Source of the DNA: JAWCLZ01 sp038850275
Lineage (GTDB): Archaea > Halobacteriota > JAWCLZ01
Assembly (NCBI GenBank): GCA_038850275.1
Contig: JAWCLZ010000014.1
Span: forward strand, 1 to 34,941
Reading direction: 5' to 3'
DNA: 34,941 nucleotides
Part shown: one piece after another, positions 15,684-23,224 of the stretch
Position numbering within the stretch: the stretch's first letter is position 1
Layout of the letters: each line of letters starts with the position of its first letter
Translations under genes and position numbers: made by a program
The notes under the pieces: generated by a model
What the model was told of the DNA's origin: nothing
The model's input: the letters and a program-made list of their open reading frames with translations, nothing else
Databases searched by the model: none

Positions 15684-16784
15684 TCAATCAGGCACTGCAT
15701 CGAAGGCATATAGCGTGGTTGTATTACTCAATGTCCATCCTTCATCTAAAGTTGGCCTCCCTCCAACTGGTAGTGACCCTGCGTAGAACCCTCCACTGGG
15801 CTCGAGTACTAACCACGAGCCATATTTATCAGTTTGATAGTAAACTGCAAGACGCGTGGCATAGTATCTATTTATCGCCTCTATAATTTTTGAGGTATCA
15901 TTAGCTTGTCCAATGTATACTGAAGCAAAAACGTGATTGTCAGTGGCATAGACCCTTGCATTGCCGCCTAAAGCGCATATCAATGATGCCAAGAGAAAAG
16001 CATGGTCTTCACAGTCTCCTCTCTTTATTCTAAGGGTTTCATTTGGAAATTGCCAGCGTTCTTCACCCTCAGGCTCACTTGTATATGCTATGCTATTTGA
16101 AATTAAATCGAAAATCGCGCAGACTTGATAAATATTGTATTTACCTGGGTATTTCTCCGCTACTTCCCTCGCTAGAGCTCTAACTGAGGGATCGCTGGGA
16201 GTTATGTAGTCATTTATTTTCTTAAAAAGAGCGGGGAAATTATATTTATATTCATATTCTTGTTTTGAGATGGGGAGGTTAACCGTGTAGCTGATGGGGT
16301 CCATGAATACGTCGCCATAGTCATACCATTTTCCATCTTTTGCTCTCGCTAGCAATGAAACCCCTGGTTTTAAATGGAAGGAATTTTGCGCTTCAACTTT
16401 AAAGCTCACCAAGCCTAGATACTTTCTCTCCCCCGGTTGAATTGTTATACCGCTGTTAACCGCATACCAGTCAGCATCAAGCCAGCTTGGCTTTACTCCA
16501 TATTTATAGATGAATATAGAATTATCCCCATTGTTCTCCACCCATAGTTTAACCACGCCTATTGAATCTTTATAAAAGCTAGGGCTTTTTGCTTGAATGG
16601 AAATTCTATAACCAGGTGCAATGCGAGAAGTTGAAGCCGGCTTGCTCTCTAGATTCCTAGGTTCATAAGCTGGGATTGCTGGTATGGTGAGGTTTTCAGC
16701 TGAAAGTTCAAAGCTCTTTTCCAAGCCAATGCAGTTAACTCCTATCAAAATTGCTAAAATGAAAAAAGCAAGCTTGAGCTTCAT
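15684..16784 (-). CDS. Secreted or membrane-anchored transglutaminase-like protein
   Basis: A 366-residue protein from ATG 16784. The upstream in-frame start at 16808 overlaps the preceding gene and adds eight residues. The first 20 or so residues (MKLKLAFFILAILIGVNCIG) form a signal peptide, with a cysteine near the cleavage zone that could be lipidated. The transglutaminase-like core is near the C-terminus: KRGDCEDHAFLLASL (Cys about 258), ATDNHVFASVY (His about 284) and LVLEPSGG, where a glutamate (about 328) stands where the third catalytic residue is normally aspartate. The middle part is probably a beta-rich extracellular domain. It begins 10 bases after the CBS-protein stop and is probably cotranscribed. 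Substrate unknown; a protease-like or cross-linking role outside the cell is inference. Confidence 0.8.
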   Translation of the reverse strand: MKLKLAFFILAILIGVNCIGLEKSFELSAENLTIPAIPAYEPRNLESKPASTSRIAPGYRISIQAKSPSFYKDSIGVVKLWVENNGDNSIFIYKYGVKPSWLDADWYAVNSGITIQPGERKYLGLVSFKVEAQNSFHLKPGVSLLARAKDGKWYDYGDVFMDPISYTVNLPISKQEYEYKYNFPALFKKINDYITPSDPSVRALAREVAEKYPGKYNIYQVCAIFDLISNSIAYTSEPEGEERWQFPNETLRIKRGDCEDHAFLLASLICALGGNARVYATDNHVFASVYIGQANDTSKIIEAINRYYATRLAVYYQTDKYGSWLVLEPSGGFYAGSLPVGGRPTLDEGWTLSNTTTLYAFDAVPD

Positions 16785-16794
16785 CAAAGCTTCA

Positions 16795-17670
16795 TCAAAT
16801 GACTGCAACTTTGCTTAGCACATCTGTTCTCGTGATCATTCCAATTGGTTTTCCATCTTCCGTTATAACTAGCCTCCCAATTTTATGTTCATCCATTATT
16901 TTCACGGCTTCATAGAATGGAGTGCTGCCATCAATGGCAATGACATTTGTGGACATTATTTCTCTTACTTTTGCACTTATCTTCCCAGCTGCAAGTGCTC
17001 CACCGAGGTCTGTGAAGGTTATTATCCCAACTATTTTACCTCCTTCTGTAACAGGAGCACCGTGTATGTTATTGCTCACTAGGATACGTGCTGCTTCTCT
17101 AATCTGTGTATCTGCATCTATGGTGATTAAATTTCTAGTTATGAATTCCTTCACCGCTCTTTTAGGTAGCGATATCATTTCATTTATATTGCATATGATT
17201 AAATTATCCACGTCATCGCGGCCAGCTATTTCACCTCTTATCACTAGTTTGTTAACTGGCGTTGGGCCGATTTGGATGGTATCACCTATGTTGAATTTGC
17301 GAATATCACCAAGTAGTCTTATTTTAGCTTGACAGAGATCTGGATGTCTAACTGAGGTGAAATCTATTTCATCTACTGTTACTCCTTCTACTATTTCTCC
17401 CCCTTTGCGTATGACCACCAAGGCTTCTTCCTTTAGGTCTTCCACCCCTAGAGCTTCAAATGCTCTTCCAGTTGCGATGTAGCCTCCCTTGGGCCCAGGT
17501 ACTCCTTCTACGAGTTTTAATGCTTTTAGAGATTGCATTTGATTTCTTATGGTACCTGGATTTCTATCGATTACTTCCGCTATTTCCTCACCCTTTATTG
17601 CTCTTTTTTTCTCCCGGAATAAATTTATTAGAGTGAGGAGGATTTCTTTTTGAACTATGGTAAGCTCCAT
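16795..17670 (-). CDS. Winged-helix transcription regulator with two CBS domains
   Basis: A 291-residue protein with an N-terminal winged-helix domain (residues about 1-75, with IAEVIDRNPGTIRNQMQSLKAL as the recognition region), a middle beta domain (about 85-160), and two CBS modules at the C-terminus (about 165-225 and 230-290). The CBS repeats show the usual ends, IVGIITFTDL and PIGMITRTDVL. CBS pairs bind adenosyl nucleotides, so this is likely a regulator that senses nucleotide state; the ligand and targets are not known. Such HTH-CBS proteins are common in euryarchaea. A TATA-like element lies upstream, and the transglutaminase-like gene follows directly. Confidence 0.85.
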   Translation of the reverse strand: MELTIVQKEILLTLINLFREKKRAIKGEEIAEVIDRNPGTIRNQMQSLKALKLVEGVPGPKGGYIATGRAFEALGVEDLKEEALVVIRKGGEIVEGVTVDEIDFTSVRHPDLCQAKIRLLGDIRKFNIGDTIQIGPTPVNKLVIRGEIAGRDDVDNLIICNINEMISLPKRAVKEFITRNLITIDADTQIREAARILVSNNIHGAPVTEGGKIVGIITFTDLGGALAAGKISAKVREIMSTNVIAIDGSTPFYEAVKIMDEHKIGRLVITEDGKPIGMITRTDVLSKVAVI

Positions 17671-17701
17671 AAACCTCGCCTATATGTAATGATTAATGAA
17701 G

Positions 17702-17715
17702 ATATATATATTTAT
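17702..17715 (-). promoter_or_regulatory. TATA-like promoter of the HTH-CBS gene
   Basis: On the minus strand the sequence reads CATAAATATATATAT. Its centre is about 38 bases upstream of the ATG at 17670, so the transcript would have a leader of roughly 10-15 bases. The region around it is almost pure A and T, so the exact box is uncertain. Confidence 0.5.
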
Positions 17716-17753
17716 GGATTTTTACACACATATTTTATTAATTATATTTATAA

Positions 17754-18509
17754 TTAAATTAAATATGCTTTTCTAGTATTTCTATCAGTAATCTCCCCAA
17801 GCTGTTTATCCTCTATATCTCTAATCTCTGAAATCTTTCTAACTGCCTCTCTAACAAACAATGGCTCATTGCGCTTTATCTCACTAAATGGAGAGAGTGG
17901 CGGACTATCAGTTTCAACTAGTAAATACTCCAAGTCTACCTTTCTCGCCAATGCTTGATGATGAGGTGAATAGCAAACCAAGGTGGGCAGAGAGATATAA
18001 AAGCCTTGATCGATGATCTGCTTCATTAACTCAGCACTCCCACTGTAGCAGTGAAAAATTATATTTACATTTGCATTTTTAACAACCTCTAATGCTTGCT
18101 CCTCAGCCTCTCTTGCGTGAATCACCAGAGGGAGAGATAACTCTTCAGCAAGTTTAAGATATTGAGCAAGCACTTCCAACTGCCTCTCTCTCCCCTTGAT
18201 GTCTCTTACTCTATAAAAATCAGGGCCAACTTCTCCAATTGCTATTATTTTTTCCCTCACTCTAGCTATATACTCAAAGGCATTGGCTAACTCCTCGGCA
18301 GATATAGTAGCGGTTTTAGCAGGGTATATGCCAAGCGTTAGATAAATGAAATTTTTATATCTTCTGCATAGCTTTAAGCTATATTCAAATCCCTCTGGAG
18401 TTATAGAACAAGTTACAATTCCACTTAGCTCAGTTCTAGCTCTTTCTATCACTTGATCTATATCTGAGGCAAAGTTTTTAGAGTCCAAATGGCAATGGGC
18501 ATCGATCAT
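17754..18509 (-). CDS. TatD-family metal-dependent hydrolase
   Basis: A 251-residue TIM-barrel hydrolase of the TatD family, which includes 3'-5' DNA exonucleases. Metal-binding motifs are seen in order: DAHCHLD at the N-terminus, AIGEVGPDF (usual form GEIGLD), LPLVIHAREAE, NIIFHCYSGS, and VETDSPPLSP. I prefer ATG 18509 because GGTGA lies five bases upstream; GTG 18518 would add three residues. It is divergently placed from the DUF166 gene across a short AT-rich promoter region. The archaeal substrate is not certain. Confidence 0.88.
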   Translation of the reverse strand: MIDAHCHLDSKNFASDIDQVIERARTELSGIVTCSITPEGFEYSLKLCRRYKNFIYLTLGIYPAKTATISAEELANAFEYIARVREKIIAIGEVGPDFYRVRDIKGRERQLEVLAQYLKLAEELSLPLVIHAREAEEQALEVVKNANVNIIFHCYSGSAELMKQIIDQGFYISLPTLVCYSPHHQALARKVDLEYLLVETDSPPLSPFSEIKRNEPLFVREAVRKISEIRDIEDKQLGEITDRNTRKAYLI

Positions 18510-18535
18510 TGTTTTCACCTATGATAGCAAAGAAG

Positions 18536-18548
18536 TATTTATATATAT
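18536..18548. promoter_or_regulatory. Shared AT-rich promoter element between divergent genes
   Basis: TATTTATATATAT can serve as a TATA box in either direction. It lies about 27-39 bases from the TatD-like start on the minus strand and about 45-55 bases from the DUF166 start on the plus strand. Confidence 0.45.
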
Positions 18549-18589
18549 TGAAGAAAAATGTTCGATTAAATACGAACAAAATGGTGGCT

Positions 18590-19420
18590 ATGATGAAGAT
18601 CTTTATCTTCTACTATGGATCATTTGGAGAGAGATTCATAGGTCATTTAATAAACTATAGAACATTCTGCATCTCATGCGCTGATCTTTGTTCTCAATGC
18701 AGAGAGAAAAAAGAACTCTATCACGCTAGCGATATAATAGGAGCTTATCAAATACCTACAAATCTACCTCCATTTTTAGAAGATGCAGAGAAATATCTCC
18801 CTGAAAGCATACCTAATAATGATTTAGTGGTGGCGATAAACATCCATCCTGATATACTCATCGAACTCCCCAATTATATTCAAAAATTTGGTTCAAAAGC
18901 ACTTATAGTACCAATAGAGGAACCGCATTGGTGCACCTTGGGACTGCAAAATCAAATAACCAAAAAATGTAAAGAACTGGGATTAGAATGTGCTTTCCCA
19001 AAGCCATTTTGCTCACTTGAGAAAAACAATGGTAAAATCATCGATGAATTTATGGATTACTTCAAAATAGGCAAGCCAAAAATAGATTTAGAAGTAAAAG
19101 ATGGAGTTATAACACTAGCAAATGTCATACAAAGCGCACCTTGTGGCTGCACATACTATGTGGCGCAGAAACTAAGAGGCACTTATGTTGATAAGATGGA
19201 TGAAGCAAGTGTAAATGAGTTAAATGATGTAATCTCTAAAGCACATCACGCTTATCCATGTACAGCGAGTATGATGAGAGACCCAGTGTTGAAGGACACC
19301 ATATTGCATAAATCAGGCTATATATTGAGAGAAGCAGTCCACGAGAGCTTGATGGATGTTTTAAAAATTAATTCCAAAACCACTTTTAAGAAAGCAGTAC
19401 TACCGATTGAGGAGAAATAA
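18590..19420 (+). CDS. DUF166 family protein, cysteine-rich
   Basis: About 276 residues from ATG 18590 (ATG 18593 is equally possible; GGTGG lies just upstream). A longer frame reaches back to 18509, but the extra part overlaps the divergent TatD gene and its promoter. The start MKIFIFYYGSFGERFIGHLI and the following CISCADLCSQC cluster (C-x2-C-x3-C-x2-C) match DUF166, a family found mainly in methanogens and relatives and sometimes labelled a thymidylate synthase homologue, a function I would not assume. Later cysteines occur in SAPCGCTYYVA and AYPCTAS. The cysteine pattern could bind a metal or Fe-S cluster; this is inference. Confidence 0.8.
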   Translation: MMKIFIFYYGSFGERFIGHLINYRTFCISCADLCSQCREKKELYHASDIIGAYQIPTNLPPFLEDAEKYLPESIPNNDLVVAINIHPDILIELPNYIQKFGSKALIVPIEEPHWCTLGLQNQITKKCKELGLECAFPKPFCSLEKNNGKIIDEFMDYFKIGKPKIDLEVKDGVITLANVIQSAPCGCTYYVAQKLRGTYVDKMDEASVNELNDVISKAHHAYPCTASMMRDPVLKDTILHKSGYILREAVHESLMDVLKINSKTTFKKAVLPIEEK

Positions 19421-19528
19421 AAGGGGATTTTAGAGGTAAAAAATCAGAAGAGAGGCAAGCGTATAACTTCGCGGTGGAGAATAAAACTAGGGCTATTCTA
19501 AAGGGAAAAGCCTCCTCGATAATTAATG

Positions 19529-19578
19529 AAGAAGAAAAATAAAAAGAAGTTTTACCTTATTTTTACTTTTTATTTTTA
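19529..19578. terminator. Bidirectional T-tract terminator between convergent genes
   Basis: The plus strand reads TTATTTTTACTTTTTATTTTT at 19559-19578, overlapping the last codons of the flavin-binding gene. The minus strand has its own T-rich run opposite AAGAAGAAAAATAAAAAG at 19529-19546. T-rich tracts end transcription in archaea, and these lie just past the ends of the DUF166 gene (plus) and the flavin-binding gene (minus). Confidence 0.5.
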
Positions 19579-20069
19579 ATCTCCTTCATTATCTCTGCAA
19601 TAACACTCTGCTCAAAAGCAATGGCCTTCTCAGACCTAGGTTTGGAGGCTGGACCTTGGATTACTATTTGAGCAGGAGAAGTATCTTGCTTCACCCCTTC
19701 TACTACTACCTCTGCCATAATCATCGCACTGCTGCTCTCCATTGGCTCCCTTAATATTTTAGCTGTACCTCTTATACCAATGGCAAGATCGTTGGGTCCT
19801 AAAATTTCAATGCAGATCTTGCCATTTCTTTTAACATTTTGCGTAGTAGTATTGGTATTTAAAAGCGCGATCAAGAGGGTTTGCTCATCTTTAGCAAATA
19901 TAAAGGAAATTGGAGCAGTATTAGGGGTACCATCTTCATTAACCGTGCCAGCGACACCAATTATCCTATTAGGATTGCTATTAAACAACTCCACGAGATT
20001 GAGAATCTTTGGCTCCCCAGGCTTGCGTGAAACATCGACAATTAATTTATTACCCAGCTGCCTTGCCAA
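19563..20069 (-). CDS. Pyridoxamine 5'-phosphate oxidase-like flavin-binding protein, TTG start
   Basis: A 168-residue protein of the split-barrel FMN-binding superfamily. The segment GVAGTVNEDGTPNTAPISF (residues about 38-56) is the classic first strand pair of this fold, followed by TLLIALLNTNTTTQNVKRN and IRGTAKIL. The start is TTG 20069, chosen because GGAGGTGA lies eight bases upstream and no ATG is near. Archaeal members bind FMN, F420 or heme; this one has no feature that decides between them. It ends a minus-strand run that also includes the phosphoesterase and a nitroreductase. Confidence 0.82.
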   Translation of the reverse strand: MARQLGNKLIVDVSRKPGEPKILNLVELFNSNPNRIIGVAGTVNEDGTPNTAPISFIFAKDEQTLLIALLNTNTTTQNVKRNGKICIEILGPNDLAIGIRGTAKILREPMESSSAMIMAEVVVEGVKQDTSPAQIVIQGPASKPRSEKAIAFEQSVIAEIMKEIKNKK

Positions 20070-20148
20070 AGATGTTCACCTCCGAAATCAAAATTATTAA
20101 AAGGTTGATAAATAAATTTGCGAGTAAGAAAAATTTGTAATTCAAAAT

Positions 20149-20685
20149 TCAAATTTTAATTATGGAAGGCTCGATTTTATCGCGAGTTAAAATTAACTTG
20201 CCAATAGTCGGCTTGACCACAATTGGAGGTAGAGGAATAGTGGGACTCCCTGGATTCACAAATAGAACATTTTCCCTCCATTCTATGCATGGTCTATGAG
20301 TATGGCCAAATATCAATACATTGAAGCCATTTTCCCTTGCAATTCTCATTGCTCCATGCAGCCCTATGAGGGTGCCTGGATTGTGGATTAATCCAATACT
20401 CCAATTCAAGCATTTAACTGAATCTATCTCAAGCAAATTTGATCTAACGCTAACTGGATCCATATTACCATAAACCGCGACCACCGGCGCGATTGCTTCA
20501 AGTTCTCTAATTACCTCCATATCAACCAAGTCCCCTGCGTGCAGGATTAAATCAACATCCTTGAAAAGCTCAATTACCCTCTCTGGAATTTTCTTACTTC
20601 TAGCTGGAATGTGGGTATCTGAAATTAAACCAATGACCTTAGCATCCCCAATTTCCCTCGAACGTTCTCTTGTAATCACAGCCAC
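20149..20685 (-). CDS. YfcE/MJ0936-type metallophosphoesterase
   Basis: About 178 residues if it starts at GTG 20685; the first 14 residues are not conserved, so the true start may be further in. The calcineurin-like metal site is visible: SDTHIP, LILHAGDLVD, YGNMD, then a histidine in GLIHNPG and the final GHTHRPCIEW. Small members of this family hydrolyse phosphodiesters in vitro, with the natural substrate mostly unknown. It lies 44 bases downstream of a nitroreductase gene on the same strand. Confidence 0.88.
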   Translation of the reverse strand: MAVITRERSREIGDAKVIGLISDTHIPARSKKIPERVIELFKDVDLILHAGDLVDMEVIRELEAIAPVVAVYGNMDPVSVRSNLLEIDSVKCLNWSIGLIHNPGTLIGLHGAMRIARENGFNVLIFGHTHRPCIEWRENVLFVNPGSPTIPLPPIVVKPTIGKLILTRDKIEPSIIKI

Positions 20686-20729
20686 GTTACCAAAAATTGC
20701 ATTCCAAGGATTTAATTTTAACTTTTATC

Positions 20730-21338
20730 TTAATCTATCCAAGTGGTTATCTCTTCAACACCCGCTCTCTCTGGCGCTCTAGGTATTTTCTCTGGAATAC
20801 CAATGGGTATGAGTGCCATGATTTCAAAGGGCTTTTTCACACCTAAAATTTGCTCTAATTCACTCTTGGCAATAAGGGGCCCAGTCATCCAACAAGTGCC
20901 ATAGCCAAGAGCGTGAGCAGCGAGCAAGAGGTTTTCAATTGCAGCTGCCACTCCTGATGCAGCTGTATAGCCACTTTGCTTCATTGCTTCATATTTATTT
21001 GCACCAAGTTGCTCGAAAAAAGTTTCCCTTGGTTCAATTAACACCACTATTACCACAGGTGCATTGGCAAAAAAGGTGAAATATCTAGCGAGTTGAGCAA
21101 CTTTTTTACCTGCGTCGCTGTATTTATCGATCTCCTGAATCTTATCTTCAACCACTTGCCTCATCCTCTGCATTACCTCTTTATTTCTAATAACAATGAA
21201 ATGCCAGTTTTGCATATTGGTTCCACTTGGGGCAAATCGAGCGCAGTCAATCATTAGTCGTAAATCTTCTTCCCTCACCATTTCACTTTTAAACCTGCGA
21301 ATGCTCCTCCTAGTTTTTATGCACTCAATTGCATCCAA
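20730..21338 (-). CDS. Nitroreductase family protein 1, TTG start
   Basis: A 202-residue FMN-dependent nitroreductase-fold protein. The N-terminal MDAIECIKTRRSIRRFK (residues 1-17) and the APSGTNMQNWHFIVI segment (about 36-50) form the flavin-binding region, and LAAHALGYGTCWMTGPL is typical of the C-terminal half. The start is TTG 21338, preceded by AAAGGAGGG eight bases upstream. A paralogue lies at 22160-22789, with a corrinoid adenosyltransferase between them. The electron acceptor is unknown. It lacks evidence for being the BluB subtype. Confidence 0.88.
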   Translation of the reverse strand: MDAIECIKTRRSIRRFKSEMVREEDLRLMIDCARFAPSGTNMQNWHFIVIRNKEVMQRMRQVVEDKIQEIDKYSDAGKKVAQLARYFTFFANAPVVIVVLIEPRETFFEQLGANKYEAMKQSGYTAASGVAAAIENLLLAAHALGYGTCWMTGPLIAKSELEQILGVKKPFEIMALIPIGIPEKIPRAPERAGVEEITTWID

Positions 21339-21396
21339 GAATTTTTCCCTCCTTTACCCTTATTCTGTTGTTTATTCTGCATTTATTTTGGCAATT

Positions 21397-21449
21397 TTCA
21401 TATATAGCAAGTTTTTGAAGAATTCATATATAGCAAGTTTTTTGAAGAA
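21397..21449. repeat. Tandem 26/27-bp duplication carrying a TATA-like element
   Basis: Copy 1 (21397-21422) and copy 2 (21423-21449) start with TTCATATATAGCAAG and end with TTTGAAGAA; they differ by one T. Each contains CATATATA. The pair lies 22-74 bases upstream of the adenosyltransferase ATG, so either copy could position transcription of that gene; the same elements could also act for the divergent nitroreductase gene. Confidence 0.85.
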
Positions 21450-21470
21450 GGAGAACCTTAAGTTGAGCAA

Positions 21471-21995
21471 ATGCGTTTAAAACAAGGCTTGGTACACGTG
21501 ATCACTGGTGATGGAAGGGGCAAGACTACCTCTGCCTTGGGCCTAGCAGTGAGAGCTTCAGGTAGAGGGCTTAAATGCTACATCATTCAATTCTTGAAAG
21601 GCTTTGAATATGGCGAGCTCTTAGCGCTTAAAAAACTGCCGGATATAGTGGTCAAGCAATTTGGCAGACCTGGATTTGTATGCAGAGAAAGACCTCTTCA
21701 AATAGATTACGAGCAGGCTAGGGCAGGGTTGGATCACGCTAAGGAGATAATTCAAAGCAATGTATATGACTTGGTAATTTTAGATGAAATTAACATAGCA
21801 ATTAACTATAAATTAATTCCACTTGAGGAAGTAATTGAGCTTGTTAAAAAAAAGCCTGCTACTGTAGAATTGATTTTAACTGGGAGATACGCACCTAAGG
21901 AGTTAATCGAGCTCGCTGACTATGTAACTGAAATGAAAGAAATCAAGCATCCCTATCAAAAGGGAATACTTGCTAGAGAGGGAATTGAATATTAA
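21471..21995 (+). CDS. cobO: Corrinoid adenosyltransferase (CobO/BtuR type)
   Basis: A 174-residue ATP:corrinoid adenosyltransferase, which attaches the 5'-deoxyadenosyl group to cob(I)alamin in B12 synthesis or salvage. The P-loop GDGRGKTT is at residues 13-20, ILDEINIAI near residue 104 is the Walker B region, and TGRYAPKELIELADYVTEM with KHPYQKGILAREGIEY closes the protein; all are strong family signatures. Length is normal. It is the only plus-strand gene between two nitroreductase genes. GAAGGAGAA lies about 17 bases upstream of the ATG, further than usual for a Shine-Dalgarno. Confidence 0.93.
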   Translation: MRLKQGLVHVITGDGRGKTTSALGLAVRASGRGLKCYIIQFLKGFEYGELLALKKLPDIVVKQFGRPGFVCRERPLQIDYEQARAGLDHAKEIIQSNVYDLVILDEINIAINYKLIPLEEVIELVKKKPATVELILTGRYAPKELIELADYVTEMKEIKHPYQKGILAREGIEY

Positions 21996-21997
21996 TG

Positions 21998-22156
21998 CTA
22001 GATTATTCTCCAGTAGATCATTGAAATTAAGAAATAGCTGATAGCGATGAATAGGGATAGAATTAGATCAACATATCCCTTAAGTAGCAGTGTAAGCAGC
22101 GCTCCAATTACTAGACCTGAAATAGCCATTGCAATGAGGCGCAGTATTTCTCTCAT
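21998..22156 (-). CDS. Small two-TM membrane protein (52 residues)
   Basis: A 52-residue frame that starts with MREILRLIAM and ends SMIYWRII. It is almost entirely hydrophobic, with two predicted membrane spans joined by a short LLKGYVD turn. It begins three bases after the stop of the second nitroreductase gene on the same strand and ends two bases before the convergent adenosyltransferase stop, filling this gap exactly. This tight packing and the composition support a real gene. Family not recognised. No strong Shine-Dalgarno is visible, so expression would probably depend on coupling to the gene upstream. Confidence 0.65.
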   Translation of the reverse strand: MREILRLIAMAISGLVIGALLTLLLKGYVDLILSLFIAISYFLISMIYWRII

Positions 22157-22159
22157 GGA

Positions 22160-22789
22160 CTATGGAATTATCCTTGACATTTCCTCCAGTTTTTTGCGCT
22201 CACGCACAGGTGGAGATTCATCTGGTCTGCCCATTGCTACAATTGCACATAGTTCCCAAGGCGGCTTGACCATGAGCATTTCCTCGATTTCCTTTTTAGC
22301 CAGCAATGGCCAGATCATCCAACAAGTACCATAACCAAGCGCGTGGGCAGCGAGGCAGAAGTTTTGTATAGCTGCTCCAACGGCAACTGGAACAGCGAAT
22401 CCATCGTTCTTCAACGCGTCGTATTCACTTGCACCTTGCTTCATAGCCATTCTAGCAAGTAAAAACTTTCCAGGTCTAATGAAAACTGCAACAGCAGCTG
22501 GAGCGTCAGCGAAAAATGAAATATATGCAATATTTCGCTTTATCCCCTCGTGCATCTCCGCAAAATCAGGGTTCTTAAGCGCTTGATCTAATTTCTCCAA
22601 AACAGCCTTTGCCATTTTCTGCTTAAGTTCATTGTTCTTCACAATAACGAAATACCAAGGCTGCCAGTTAGCTGGGCTAGGCGCTAGACCAGCGCATTCT
22701 AGAATTAGCTTTAAATCCTCATCCTTGACATCTTCTTTTTTAAACTTCCTAATACTCCTTCTAGTTTTCAAACATTCAATTGCATCCAT
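22160..22789 (-). CDS. Nitroreductase family protein 2
   Basis: A 209-residue nitroreductase-fold protein that is paralogous to the one at 20730-21338: it begins MDAIECLKTRRSIRKFK and has LAPSPANWQPWYFVIV as flavin-binding segment and LAAHALGYGTCWMIWPL in the second half. It starts at ATG 22789. Substrate unknown. It is followed directly by the 52-residue membrane protein. The two copies are clearly related but diverged, so the duplication is not recent. Confidence 0.88.
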   Translation of the reverse strand: MDAIECLKTRRSIRKFKKEDVKDEDLKLILECAGLAPSPANWQPWYFVIVKNNELKQKMAKAVLEKLDQALKNPDFAEMHEGIKRNIAYISFFADAPAAVAVFIRPGKFLLARMAMKQGASEYDALKNDGFAVPVAVGAAIQNFCLAAHALGYGTCWMIWPLLAKKEIEEMLMVKPPWELCAIVAMGRPDESPPVRERKKLEEMSRIIP

Positions 22790-22819
22790 AAAGCTCCCTA
22801 ATTTTTCTTCGCTTTTTCT

Positions 22820-23202
22820 CTATTTATCTCTTGTCAAATTTACATCAAACCTTGAGAATACACTAGCTATGCAATAAGTGCTATTTGCAATTATTAGAGA
22901 TTTAACTAAATTTTCATCACAGCGCTTCAAAACTCTATTTCTATATATTTCACTTTCCCTCAATAAAACTTCATGCTTAGAGCTATCGAAGTTCTTAATT
23001 AAAATCCAAAGTTTGCTTCAAAAAGCACTTGAGCTTCAGCCTCAGCTTGAGGCTTTGCTTCCAGAGCTCTATGTAGATGTAGAGCTATTGAAATGAGATG
23101 TATCACAATTGGTTCGAATCCCTCCCTCTCTAGAAGTTCATCTAGAAGCAAGTTAATCAATTGGTCCCGAGGTATATTTAAGTTTTCCTTAAGTAAATTC
23201 AA
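22820..23202 (-). pseudogene. Broken minus-strand gene of unknown family, one frameshift
   Basis: An open frame from TTG 23202 runs 67 codons to a TAA at 22999-23001. A different minus-strand frame then stays open to a TAG at 22820-22822, giving a further 58 or so residues (opening IKNFDSSKHEVLLRESEIY). One extra T in the T run of the coding strand (plus-strand A run 23001-23004) would join them into about 128 residues. The reconstructed protein looks helical, with LLLDELLEREGF in the first part. I do not recognise the family. It begins 22 bases after the stop of the broken Fe-S gene upstream, so the two may once have formed an operon. The join is inference. Confidence 0.5.
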
Positions 23203-23224
23203 TTGCTCTAGCCTAATTCTTTTT

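Noticed and set aside
18509..18589. Longer N-terminus for the DUF166 protein
   Set aside because: The additional 27 residues would overlap the divergent TatD gene and read through its promoter; the conserved start MKIFIFYYG fits ATG 18590/18593.
18590..19420. DUF166 as a true thymidylate synthase
   Set aside because: The label occurs in databases, but no thymidylate synthase active-site motif is visible; the cysteine cluster suggests something else.
20730..22789. Nitroreductases as BluB (lower B12 ligand synthase), given the cobO neighbour
   Set aside because: Their sequences look like generic short archaeal nitroreductases; no BluB-specific feature could be recognised.
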